A DNA stretch of 64,000 nt, from positions 1-64,000 of the forward strand of contig NZ_JYJF01000004.1 in NCBI RefSeq assembly GCF_000955975.1. The letters are read 5' to 3'. The position numbers and the translations under genes are program-made. Positions 8,368 to 15,413 of the stretch are shown here, in pieces; positions within the stretch are counted from its first letter, which is position 1; the number at the start of each line of letters is the position of its first letter. The notes under the pieces were generated by a model. That model had not been told where the DNA came from. It ran no database searches and saw nothing but the letters and a program-made list of their open reading frames with translations. This stretch comes from Saccharothrix sp. ST-888 (GTDB taxonomy: Bacteria > Actinomycetota > Actinomycetes > Streptomycetales > Streptomycetaceae).

Positions 8368-9162
8368 ATGACGACGTCACTTGAGGGGACCTGGGCCCTG
8401 ATTCTCGGGGCCTCCAGCGGGATCGGGCTGGCGAACGCCAGAGCCCTGGCGCTGGAAGGGGTCAACATCCTGGGCGTGCACTTCGACACGGCCGAGGGGC
8501 AGGAGAAGACCGCCGCGACCGTCGAGGAGCTGCGGGCGACGGGTGTGGCGGTGCACTTCTTCAACGCCAACGCCGCCGCCGCGGCCACCCGGGCCGAGCT
8601 GGTCCCGCGGTTCGCCGAGCTGACCGGCGGCAGGCCGCTCAAGATCCTGCTGCACTCGCTCGCCTTCGGCACCCTGCTGCCGTACCTCCCGGCCGACGGC
8701 GGACCGGCCATGACGAACCGTCAGATGGACATGACCCTCAACGTGATGGCGCACTCCCTGGTCTACTGGACCCAGGACCTGCACCGCACCGGCCTGCTCG
8801 GCGAGGGGTCCGGCATCTTCGCCATGACCAGCGCCGGGGACCAGCGGATCAGTGCCAACTACGGCGCGGTCTCCGCCGCCAAGTGCGCGCTGGAGTCGCA
8901 CGTCCGCCAGCTGGCGGTGGAGTTGGCGCCCAGCCGGGTCGCGGTCAACTCGCTGCGGGCCGGGGTGACCGTCACCCCGTCGCTGGAACGGATCCCCGAG
9001 CACCGGACGCTGGTCGAGCTCGCCACCCGCAACAACCCGCACCGGCGGCTGACCCGGCCCGAGGACGTCGCCGAGGCGGTGGTGCTGCTGTCGCGCGCCT
9101 CCTCCTCGTGGATCACCGGGAACATCATCGGCGTCGACGGCGGAGAGGCGCTGACCACCTGA
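8368..9162 (+). CDS. FabL-type enoyl-ACP reductase (SDR)
   Basis: A 264-residue short-chain dehydrogenase/reductase. It has the nucleotide motif GASSGIG (residues 14-20) and the Tyr-x6-Lys pair (Tyr165, Lys172), the spacing that marks enoyl reductases of the FabI/FabL group, not the Tyr-x3-Lys of ketoreductases. The C-terminal RLTRPEDVAEAVVLLSR and GNIIGVDGGE follow the SDR pattern. It should reduce a 2-enoyl-ACP to the saturated acyl-ACP using NAD(P)H. An enoyl reductase means at least one cycle is fully reduced, so the product is not a fully conjugated polyene. GAGGAGAGAG before ATG 8368 is a strong ribosome site. The substrate call is by family. Confidence 0.8.
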   Translation: MTTSLEGTWALILGASSGIGLANARALALEGVNILGVHFDTAEGQEKTAATVEELRATGVAVHFFNANAAAAATRAELVPRFAELTGGRPLKILLHSLAFGTLLPYLPADGGPAMTNRQMDMTLNVMAHSLVYWTQDLHRTGLLGEGSGIFAMTSAGDQRISANYGAVSAAKCALESHVRQLAVELAPSRVAVNSLRAGVTVTPSLERIPEHRTLVELATRNNPHRRLTRPEDVAEAVVLLSRASSSWITGNIIGVDGGEALTT

Positions 9163-10145
9163 TGCCCGCCACCGCCCCCACCGACCGGCAGCCGGGCGGC
9201 TCCGCCCGCCGGCTGCCCGGCCCGCTGCGCGTGCCGTACGCCGTGCTGAGCGCGGTCGGCCTGGCGGCCCGGCACGCCTTCGAGCTGTACCACCCGCCGA
9301 CCGCCAAGCCCGGCCGCACCCCGCGGAACAAGGGCCTGCCGCTGCGCGAGTTCGTCCTCACCACCAGCCGCGACCGGATCCCGCTGCACGGCTGGGTGGT
9401 GCCGGGCCAGGGGCCGCACACCGTGGTGCTCTGCCACGGCATGGGGCGCACCAAGTCCAGCACCCTGGGGCACATCGAGCTGCTGCACCGGGCCGGCTGG
9501 CACGTGGTCGCGTACGACCTGCGCAACCACGGGGAGAGCGGCCGGGACCGGCGCCGGCTGAGGATGGCGGACCGGTTCACCGGGGACCTCGCGGACGTGC
9601 TGCGCTGGGTCCGCGCCGACCCGGAGCTCGGCGGCGGCGAGATCGCGGTGTACGCGTTCTCGTTCTCCACCTGGGTGGCGCTCAGCGTGCTGAAACGGCT
9701 CGACGACCGGGTGGCGGCGGTGGTCTGCGACAGCGGCCCGATGGCCGACATCGGGGCGGGGCTGGCCCACTACGCCGGGCTGCGCAGGTCGACGCTGCCC
9801 GAGCAGCTCCGCGAGGGGTTGGGCTTCGCGGTGTACCGGGCCGGCTTCAGCGCGATCTGCGGCCGCATGCTGGCCGCGCCCGACTGGCCGCCGGACCTCG
9901 GCCGGGTGCCGACCCGGCTGATGTTCGTCGCGGGGGGTCAGGACCCGGTCGTCCCCGAGTCCCGGATCGCCCCGGTGGCGGACCGCTACCCGGACGCCGA
10001 GCGCTGGACGGCACCCAACGCCATGCACATGAACGCGATTCGCTTCGACCGGGAGGAGTACCGGGAGCGGCTGCTCGGCTTCCTGGCCCGGTCCTTCGCG
10101 ACCCCCGACCCCGAGCACAGGAGGAGGACCGCCGCCCGTGGATGA
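9162..10145 (+). CDS. Alpha/beta hydrolase 2, probably membrane-anchored
   Basis: A 327-residue hydrolase with HGMG (oxyanion region), nucleophile elbow AFSFST (Ser in a small-x-Ser-x-small turn, with Ser in place of the last Gly), acid GGQDPVV and histidine MHMN. The N-terminal 35 residues contain a short hydrophobic stretch (LRVPYAVLSAVGLAARHAF) that may bind membrane. It closely resembles the hydrolase at 16248, which shares CDSGP, RNHG.SG and the unusual FSFST elbow; the two look like paralogues. Starts at ATG 9162 overlapping the reductase stop and ends 8 bases inside the next gene. The reaction is unknown; release or acyl transfer late in the pathway is plausible. Confidence 0.65.
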   Translation: MPATAPTDRQPGGSARRLPGPLRVPYAVLSAVGLAARHAFELYHPPTAKPGRTPRNKGLPLREFVLTTSRDRIPLHGWVVPGQGPHTVVLCHGMGRTKSSTLGHIELLHRAGWHVVAYDLRNHGESGRDRRRLRMADRFTGDLADVLRWVRADPELGGGEIAVYAFSFSTWVALSVLKRLDDRVAAVVCDSGPMADIGAGLAHYAGLRRSTLPEQLREGLGFAVYRAGFSAICGRMLAAPDWPPDLGRVPTRLMFVAGGQDPVVPESRIAPVADRYPDAERWTAPNAMHMNAIRFDREEYRERLLGFLARSFATPDPEHRRRTAARG

Positions 10146-10464
10146 GTACCTGCTGATCGAGTCCCAGGGCCCCTGGGGCGGTCCCGGTGCCGACCGCTTC
10201 GTCGCCGACGCGGTACGGCTGCGCGAGAGTGGCTGCCCGGTCTCGCTGTTCCTGGTCGAGAACGGCGTGACGGCCGCGCTCACCGGCGGCGCGCCGGTCC
10301 TGCACGACCTGCTGAAGCTCGGCGGACAGCTCTGGGTGGACACCTTCTCCCTGGACCACCGGGCGCTCGCTCGGGAGCGGCTGCTGCCCGGAGCGCAGCT
10401 GGTGGACATGGACCGGGTGGCCGCGAAACTGCTCGAAACCGGGGTCCGGGGGGTGTGGCACTGA
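10138..10464 (+). CDS. DsrE/TusBCD-family protein, cysteine-less subunit 1
   Basis: A 108-residue protein of the DsrE-like fold: an N-terminal YLLIESQGPWGG strand and loop, a helix, then CPVSLFLVENGV, the family's strand followed by an invariant-type GV. The position where the sulfur-carrying cysteine lies in DsrE/TusD is occupied by WVDTFSL, so it is not the persulfide carrier. The ending GVRGVWH recalls TusB/DsrH tails. GTG 10138 overlaps the hydrolase gene by 8 bases; the nearest ATG is out of frame. With the next two genes it forms a three-gene set like tusBCD or dsrEFH, whose products build a hexamer that relays sulfane sulfur. Confidence 0.65.
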   Translation: MDEYLLIESQGPWGGPGADRFVADAVRLRESGCPVSLFLVENGVTAALTGGAPVLHDLLKLGGQLWVDTFSLDHRALARERLLPGAQLVDMDRVAAKLLETGVRGVWH

Positions 10465-10465
10465 G

Positions 10466-10873
10466 ATGGGACGGCAACTCCCCCGTGCGGACGTCCTCCT
10501 GGCCGTGATGGGCGGTCCGCACGTCAACGACACGGTCACCAGCGCCGTCCGGCTCGCCCAGGCGCTGCTGGAGCGCGGCGCCACCGTCCAGATCTGGACC
10601 TGCGGCCACGCCACCGGACTCACCAAGCAGTCCCTCGGCGGCTCCAAGCCGCGCAACCTGGAGAACTGGGAGTACGACTACCCCTCCAGCGCGATGCTGG
10701 CCAAGGAGCTGCTGGACAGCTTCCCCGAGCAACTCACCTGGTACTCCTGCCGGTTCTGTACGGAGGAGCGGGGATCCCAGCCGCACATCGAGCAGATCAG
10801 ACTCCGCCCGCCGTTCAAGTTCACCGAGCACCTGGACGCCGTCGACAACGCGCTGTTCCTGGGGGTGTGCTGA
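10466..10873 (+). CDS. DsrE/TusD-like protein with the CxxC sulfur-carrier motif
   Basis: A 135-residue DsrE-family protein and the only one of the trio with cysteines placed for chemistry: Cys95 and Cys98 in YSCRFCTEERG, matching the C-x2-C-x3-RG block of DsrE proteins, plus Cys46 and a C-terminal Cys (LGVC). In TusBCD and DsrEFH the corresponding subunit holds the persulfide and passes it on, so this is the likely active subunit. One base separates it from the previous gene and one from the next. What it donates sulfur to is unknown; no TusA, ThiS or E1-like partner is visible in the window. It might instead act in thiol redox. Confidence 0.7.
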   Translation: MGRQLPRADVLLAVMGGPHVNDTVTSAVRLAQALLERGATVQIWTCGHATGLTKQSLGGSKPRNLENWEYDYPSSAMLAKELLDSFPEQLTWYSCRFCTEERGSQPHIEQIRLRPPFKFTEHLDAVDNALFLGVC

Positions 10874-10874
10874 G

Positions 10875-11270
10875 ATGGCCGACCACCGGAGAAGGCTACT
10901 GATCATCGAGCGGGCCTACCGGGGCGCGCTGGAGACCCAGTTCGCCGACGTGCTCTACCTCGCCCGGGAACTGAACCGGCAGCAGGGCGGCACGGACATC
11001 CTGCTGCGCGGGCTGGCGGTCACCTTCGCGGCGGCCGACCCCGGTCCGGCACCGGCCATGACGGTCGGCCGCCGGAAGCTCGAAACCCTGCCCGCCCCAC
11101 GGGACTCGGTGCGGAGCCTGCTGGAACACGGGGCAACGGTCTGGGCCGAGGAGGTCGACCTGGCCGCCTTCGAGACCGGCCCCAACTGGCTCAGGGCCGG
11201 CGTCCGCAGAGCCGGGCCCGCCGATCCGCTGCCGGACTGGTCCACGTACCGGGGCGTCTACTTCCTGTGA
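10875..11270 (+). CDS. DsrE/TusBCD-family protein, cysteine-less subunit 2
   Basis: A 131-residue DsrE-like protein without any cysteine. Recognisable parts are the N-terminal RRLLIIERAYRG strand-loop, the GGTDILLRGLAV strand and SLLEHGATVWAEEVDLAA, which aligns with the DsrE region that normally leads into the catalytic cysteine. It ends YRGVYFL, again like a hydrophobic DsrE-family tail. Probably the third, structural subunit of a heterohexamer with the two genes before it. The operon then continues after 37 bases with a new ribosome site (GAAGGAG) for the next ketosynthase-like gene. Confidence 0.6.
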   Translation: MADHRRRLLIIERAYRGALETQFADVLYLARELNRQQGGTDILLRGLAVTFAAADPGPAPAMTVGRRKLETLPAPRDSVRSLLEHGATVWAEEVDLAAFETGPNWLRAGVRRAGPADPLPDWSTYRGVYFL

Positions 11271-11307
11271 TCCTCCGGATCCCGAACTCCTCGAAGGAGC
11301 AAGCCCG

Positions 11308-12408
11308 ATGGAAACCTCCGCCGCCGCACGCGGCCCCCTGATCTCCGCCTGGTCGGTGGTCTCCCCGTTCGGGATGGACACCGCCGGCTTCGCCTCCGGA
11401 CTGCGCTCGGGCCGCGCCGCCGACCTCCCGCTCGACCCCGAGTCCTGGCAGGTGCCGGTCGAACGGGCCTGCCTGGTACCGGGGTTCAGCAACCGCGAGG
11501 TGCTGGGCCGCAAGGGCACCCGGTCGATGGACCGGGTGACCGGACTCGCGGTCGCCGCCGTCGGCCGGCTGCTCCAGGACGCCCGGGGCGAGCGCATCCC
11601 GGGCGTGGGCGAGGACGCGGCCCTGGTGCTGGGCACCAACACCGGAAGCGCCCAGAGCATCATGGACTTCACCCGGGACTCACTGGTCCAGGAGAAGCCG
11701 TTCTTCGTCGACCCGGCGCGGTTCCCCAACACGGTGATGAACTGCGCGGCCGGCCAGTCCGCGATCTGGCACCGGCTCAAGGGCCCCAACACCACCATCG
11801 CGGGCGGCCGGGCCTCCGGCCTGCTCGCCCTCAACTACGCGATGCGGCTGAAGAAGTCGGGGCACGCCACAACCGTGCTGTTCGGCGCGGTCGAGGAGTT
11901 CTCCGCGGCCAGGTCCTGGCTGGAGTGGCACACCCGGGGCCGCACCGAGGCGGTCCTCGGCGAGGGCGCCGCCGTCCTGCTCCTGGAGTCGGACGAGGTC
12001 TCCGCCGAGCACGGGCGGCCCGGTCTGGCCCAGGTGCTGGGCCTGGAGTTCGGCGTCTACCACGAGCCCGGGACGGAGTACGCCGTACTCGTCGACTGCG
12101 TCCGGCGGCTGCTGGCGAGGACCGGCCTGCGGTCGGACGAACTTCGATACCTCGCCGACTCGCACGCCGGACAGGACGCCGCGACGGCCGAACAGGCCGC
12201 GCTGGCCGAGGTGTTCGGCAGCCACCGGCCGGAGCGGGTCCGGTGCGCCGAGCTGATCGGGGACACCAACGCCGCCGCGGCCGCGTTCCAGATCGCCGCC
12301 GTGCTGGCCGCCGCCGAAGGGCAGCCGGACGCCGCGGGCGGGGTCGCCCTGATCACCTCCATCGACCGGGACGGCGTGGTCGGCTGCGCCGCACTCCGGC
12401 TGTGCTGA
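11308..12408 (+). CDS. Degenerate ketosynthase-like protein 6
   Basis: A 366-residue ketosynthase-fold protein without the nucleophile: the active-site block reads AGGRASGLLAL, with Arg where active enzymes have Cys; the HGTGT equivalent is reduced to DSHAGQD. The fold is otherwise well kept: LISAWSVVSPFG start, LVLGTNTGS, VLGEGAAVLLLE, and a GDTNAAAAAFQ block replacing the second histidine loop. It stands alone instead of beside an active ketosynthase, directly between the DsrE trio and the malonyl transferase. It might complement KS2 as a chain-length factor or hold an acyl intermediate during sulfur or tailoring chemistry; both are speculation. Confidence 0.7.
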   Translation: METSAAARGPLISAWSVVSPFGMDTAGFASGLRSGRAADLPLDPESWQVPVERACLVPGFSNREVLGRKGTRSMDRVTGLAVAAVGRLLQDARGERIPGVGEDAALVLGTNTGSAQSIMDFTRDSLVQEKPFFVDPARFPNTVMNCAAGQSAIWHRLKGPNTTIAGGRASGLLALNYAMRLKKSGHATTVLFGAVEEFSAARSWLEWHTRGRTEAVLGEGAAVLLLESDEVSAEHGRPGLAQVLGLEFGVYHEPGTEYAVLVDCVRRLLARTGLRSDELRYLADSHAGQDAATAEQAALAEVFGSHRPERVRCAELIGDTNAAAAAFQIAAVLAAAEGQPDAAGGVALITSIDRDGVVGCAALRLC

Positions 12409-12464
12409 CCGTGCCGGGCCCCGGCCGTGCCGAGGCGCCCGCCGCCGACGAGAGGAGACCGATC

Positions 12465-13415
12465 GTGACCGCCGAACCCACCGGGAGTACCGGAACGGCG
12501 CTGCTCTTCCCCGGGCAGGGCACCCAGCGTGCGGGCATGGGCGAACCCTGGCGCGGCACCGACAGCTGGTCGCTGGTGCCGGAGCTGTCCGAGCTGACCG
12601 GCGCCGACGTCGAGGAGCTGCTGCTCAGGGCTGACGACGAGTCGCTGCGCCGCACCGACCTGGCCCAGATCGCCGTCTTCAGCCTCTCCCTGCTGGCCCA
12701 CCGGGAGTACGTCGGGCTCGGCCTGGACGAGGAGCCGCCCGGCTTCTTCGCCGGGCACAGCCTCGGCGAGTACACCGCGCTGGTCGCGGCGGGCGCGCTG
12801 TCCTACCGGGACGCGGCCCGGCTGGTCGCCGTCCGGGGCCGGGCGATGCAGGCGGCCGCGACGCTCCGCGAGGGCAGTATGTGCGTCCTGCTCGGGGTCG
12901 AGGCGGAGACCGTGCTGAAGGCCGTCGAGGAGGCCAGGGCGGCCGGCCAGGAGGTCTGGGTCGCCAACCTCAACGCGCCCGGCCAGGTGGTGATCTCGGG
13001 GACCGCGTCCGGTCTCGGCCATGCCACCGGCCTGGTCGAGGCTCCCGGCGTCAAGGCGGTCTCGATCCCGGTCGGCGGGGCCTTCCACAGCCCGCTGATG
13101 GCCCCGGCCGCCGAGCTGCTCCGACCCGCCCTGTCCGAGGCCCGGTTCGCCGACGGGCACCGGCCCGTGGTGGCGAACGTGGACGCCGCCGCACACACCG
13201 GCGTCGACGGCTGGTCCGCTCTGCTGCTCGACCAGTTGGTGAGCCCGGTCCGCTGGGCGCAGAGCGTCCGGGCACTGACCGGCCCGCTCGGCTGCGGCCG
13301 CCTGGTCGAGCTCGGCCCCGGCCGGACCCTGGCCGGAATGGCCCGCCGGATCAGCCGGCCGACCCCGGCCGTGTCCCTGAACACCCCGCAGGACCTGCGC
13401 GCACTGCGCCCCTGA
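12465..13415 (+). CDS. Malonyl-CoA:ACP transacylase (FabD-type)
   Basis: A 316-residue acyltransferase that loads malonyl units onto the locus carrier proteins. Signature blocks are LFPGQGTQRAGMG near the N-terminus, nucleophile elbow GHSLGEY (about residue 90), NLNAPGQVVISG and the catalytic-His loop GGAFHSPLM (about residue 200). Length is standard for FabD. GTG 12465 was chosen because GAGAGGAGACC precedes it and it puts the LLFPGQG strand at the expected distance; earlier starts would run into the preceding gene. A dedicated transacylase is uncommon in type II PKS loci, which usually borrow the fatty acid enzyme, and points to a self-contained system. Confidence 0.9.
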   Translation: MTAEPTGSTGTALLFPGQGTQRAGMGEPWRGTDSWSLVPELSELTGADVEELLLRADDESLRRTDLAQIAVFSLSLLAHREYVGLGLDEEPPGFFAGHSLGEYTALVAAGALSYRDAARLVAVRGRAMQAAATLREGSMCVLLGVEAETVLKAVEEARAAGQEVWVANLNAPGQVVISGTASGLGHATGLVEAPGVKAVSIPVGGAFHSPLMAPAAELLRPALSEARFADGHRPVVANVDAAAHTGVDGWSALLLDQLVSPVRWAQSVRALTGPLGCGRLVELGPGRTLAGMARRISRPTPAVSLNTPQDLRALRP

Positions 13416-13450
13416 CCACCCACCGAACCACCCACCCAACGGGAGAGAAC

Positions 13451-13714
13451 ATGTCCGAGACCGCAGCCACCGCCCTGGACAAGGAAGACCTGCGCCGCAC
13501 CGTCGCCGACGTCCTCGACGTGGACGAGGCCGAACTGACCGACGAGGCCGACTTCGTGGAGAACCTCGGGGTCGACTCGCTGATGGCCCTGGAGGTCATG
13601 GTCGTGCTGGAGAAGAAGTACTCGGTCAAGCTCGGCGAGTCCGAGCTGAAGGAGGTCACCTGCCTGCAGAAGGCGTACGACCTGCTGGCCGCCAAGCTGC
13701 AGGACGCGGCCTGA
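13451..13714 (+). CDS. Acyl carrier protein 2
   Basis: An 87-residue carrier protein with the phosphopantetheine site Ser43 in the motif GVDSLMALE, a more canonical form than the DADSLR of the first carrier. Acidic throughout, with helix III ending in KAYDLLAAKL. GGGAGAG lies just before ATG 13451. It starts a tightly packed run with two hotdog dehydratases and a ketoreductase (stop and next ATG share 13714), so it probably carries the intermediates during beta-carbon processing. Confidence 0.92.
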   Translation: MSETAATALDKEDLRRTVADVLDVDEAELTDEADFVENLGVDSLMALEVMVVLEKKYSVKLGESELKEVTCLQKAYDLLAAKLQDAA

Positions 13715-14097
13715 TGCCGGTCCGCGCGGCCGGACCGGTCCAGGGCACGCCGAAGGTGCTGGCGAACGGCCCCGACCTGGTCGCGGTCGAGGTCACGGTC
13801 GAGCCGGGGGAGCAGGTCTTCCCCGGTCACTACCCGGGCTTCCCGATCTTCCCCGGGGTCTGCGTGGTGGAGTACGTCCACCTCGGGGCCCTGGCCACCG
13901 CACCCGCCCCGGGCCTGCGGCTGGAGGCGATCGAGTCGACCCGCTTCCTCAGTCCGGTCTTCCCCGGTGACCGGCTGGTGGTCGAGCTGGACTGGCAGCG
14001 CAAGGGCGGCAGCTGGCGCTGCAAGGCCACCGCCGGCACCGGACGCGGCCGGGCCGCGGCGGTCCGGCTCCGCTTCGCCGAAGGGAGTGCCCGGTGA
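13714..14097 (+). CDS. FabZ-like hotdog dehydratase subunit A
   Basis: A 127-residue single-hotdog protein. The FabZ catalytic loop is easy to see: His39 in FPGHYPGFP and Glu53 in the following central helix (PGVCVVEYVH). It should dehydrate 3-hydroxyacyl-ACP to trans-2-enoyl-ACP. It overlaps the second hotdog gene by GTGA at 14094-14097, suggesting that the two proteins form a heterodimer, as dehydratase pairs of reducing type II PKS systems do. This subunit holds the complete His/Glu pair. Confidence 0.8.
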   Translation: MPVRAAGPVQGTPKVLANGPDLVAVEVTVEPGEQVFPGHYPGFPIFPGVCVVEYVHLGALATAPAPGLRLEAIESTRFLSPVFPGDRLVVELDWQRKGGSWRCKATAGTGRGRAAAVRLRFAEGSAR

Positions 14098-14645
14098 TCA
14101 CCATCAGCGGGATCAAGCGGATCCTGCCGCACCGCTACCCGATGCTGCTGGTCGACCGCGTCGACGAGCTGGTCCCCGGCGAGCGGCTGACCGCCCGCAA
14201 GGCCGTCACCGCCAACGAGCCCTGGTACCGGGAGCTTTCGGCGGGGGCAACCGATGAGCAGCACGCCTACCCGCCGGTGCTGCTGGTCGAGTCCTGGTGC
14301 CAGGCGGCCGGCGTGCTGGCGGCCTGGGACACCCCCAACCCCGATGTCCTGGCCGGGCAGGTGATGCTCTTCGGCAGCATCTCGGAGGTGGTCTTCCACC
14401 GCCCGGTCCTGCCCGGGGACGTCCTGGAGCACCGGATCCGACTGGTCCGGGCGCTCAGCGACACCGTGATCTTCGAAGGCGAAGCCCTGGTGGACGGCGA
14501 ACCGGTCCTGGAGGTGGGACGGGTGGTGATGGCCATGCGTCCGGCCACCGAGCTCACCGAGGCCGCCGCAGGTCACGTCGTCGCCGACCAGGCCGTCGCC
14601 GCCGCTCGGGCCGTCGTCACCGACCGAGCCGTCGCCACCAACTGA
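14094..14645 (+). CDS. FabZ/FabA-like hotdog dehydratase subunit B, shortened active loop
   Basis: A 183-residue hotdog protein whose N-terminus is classic FabZ (IKRILPHRYPMLLVDRV, then ANEPWY). The catalytic GHFPGRPVMPGV loop of FabZ is replaced by a shorter HAYPPVLLVESW; a His and a Glu are still present but with changed spacing. The last 30 residues are a low-complexity Ala/Val/Asp tail. GTG 14094 overlaps the stop of subunit A, and GAAGGGAG precedes it. Probably the non-catalytic or specificity partner in a dehydratase heterodimer. Twenty-seven bases separate it from the ketoreductase gene. Confidence 0.75.
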   Translation: MITISGIKRILPHRYPMLLVDRVDELVPGERLTARKAVTANEPWYRELSAGATDEQHAYPPVLLVESWCQAAGVLAAWDTPNPDVLAGQVMLFGSISEVVFHRPVLPGDVLEHRIRLVRALSDTVIFEGEALVDGEPVLEVGRVVMAMRPATELTEAAAGHVVADQAVAAARAVVTDRAVATN

Positions 14646-14672
14646 GTCGCCACCAACGGAGGAGAAGGACAG

Positions 14673-15413
14673 ATGTCGGCCACAACAGGCAGGGTGGCGC
14701 TGGTCACCGGAGGCTCCCGGGGAATCGGCCGGGCCACCGTGCTGCGCCTCGCACGGGACGGCCACGACGTGGCGTTCTGCTACCGCTCACGACCGGACGC
14801 CGCGCAGGAACTGGAGAAGGAGGCGGCCGAACTCGGCGTCCGGGTGGTCGGCCTGCAGGCCGACGTCGCCGAGGCGTCCTCGGTCCGGGCGCTCGTCGCG
14901 GCCGCCGAGGACCGGCTCGGTGCGATCGACACCGTGGTCACCTCGGCCGGGATCGTCCGCGACCAGCCGCTGCTGCTGATGAAGGACGAGGACTGGCACC
15001 AGGTGCTGGACACCAACCTGGACGGCACCTACCACGTCTGCCGCTCGGTGGTCTTCGAGATGATGAAGCGCAAGTCCGGCTGCATCGTGAACATCTCCTC
15101 GGTGGCCGGGGTCTACGGCAACCCCACCCAGAGCAACTACTCCGCCTCCAAGGCGGGCATCATCGGCTTCACCAAGGCGCTGGCCAAGGAGGTCGGCCAG
15201 TACGGCATCCGGGCCAACGTGGTGGCCCCCGGCTTCATCGAGACCGACATGACCTCCGGCCTCTCGGACAAGGTCAGGGAGCAGGCGGTCCGGAGCGTCC
15301 CGCTCCGCCGGCTCGGGCGGCCCGAGGAGGTCGCGGACATGGTGTCGTTCCTGGTCGGCGCCGAATACGTGACGGGAGCGGTCTTCCAGATCGACGGGGG
15401 CATCGTTGTCTGA
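14673..15413 (+). CDS. FabG-type 3-ketoacyl-ACP reductase
   Basis: A 246-residue SDR ketoreductase. It has GGSRGIGRAT for NADPH binding, SAGIVRD (the NNAG position), NISSV with the catalytic Ser, the Tyr-x3-Lys pair in NYSASKAG and VAPGFIETDM. These are textbook FabG features. It reduces the beta-keto group of carrier-bound intermediates with NADPH. GGAGGAGAAGGACAG gives a strong ribosome site before ATG 14673. With the dehydratases and FabL-type reductase it completes a full KR-DH-ER reductive loop inside one operon. Confidence 0.9.
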   Translation: MSATTGRVALVTGGSRGIGRATVLRLARDGHDVAFCYRSRPDAAQELEKEAAELGVRVVGLQADVAEASSVRALVAAAEDRLGAIDTVVTSAGIVRDQPLLLMKDEDWHQVLDTNLDGTYHVCRSVVFEMMKRKSGCIVNISSVAGVYGNPTQSNYSASKAGIIGFTKALAKEVGQYGIRANVVAPGFIETDMTSGLSDKVREQAVRSVPLRRLGRPEEVADMVSFLVGAEYVTGAVFQIDGGIVV

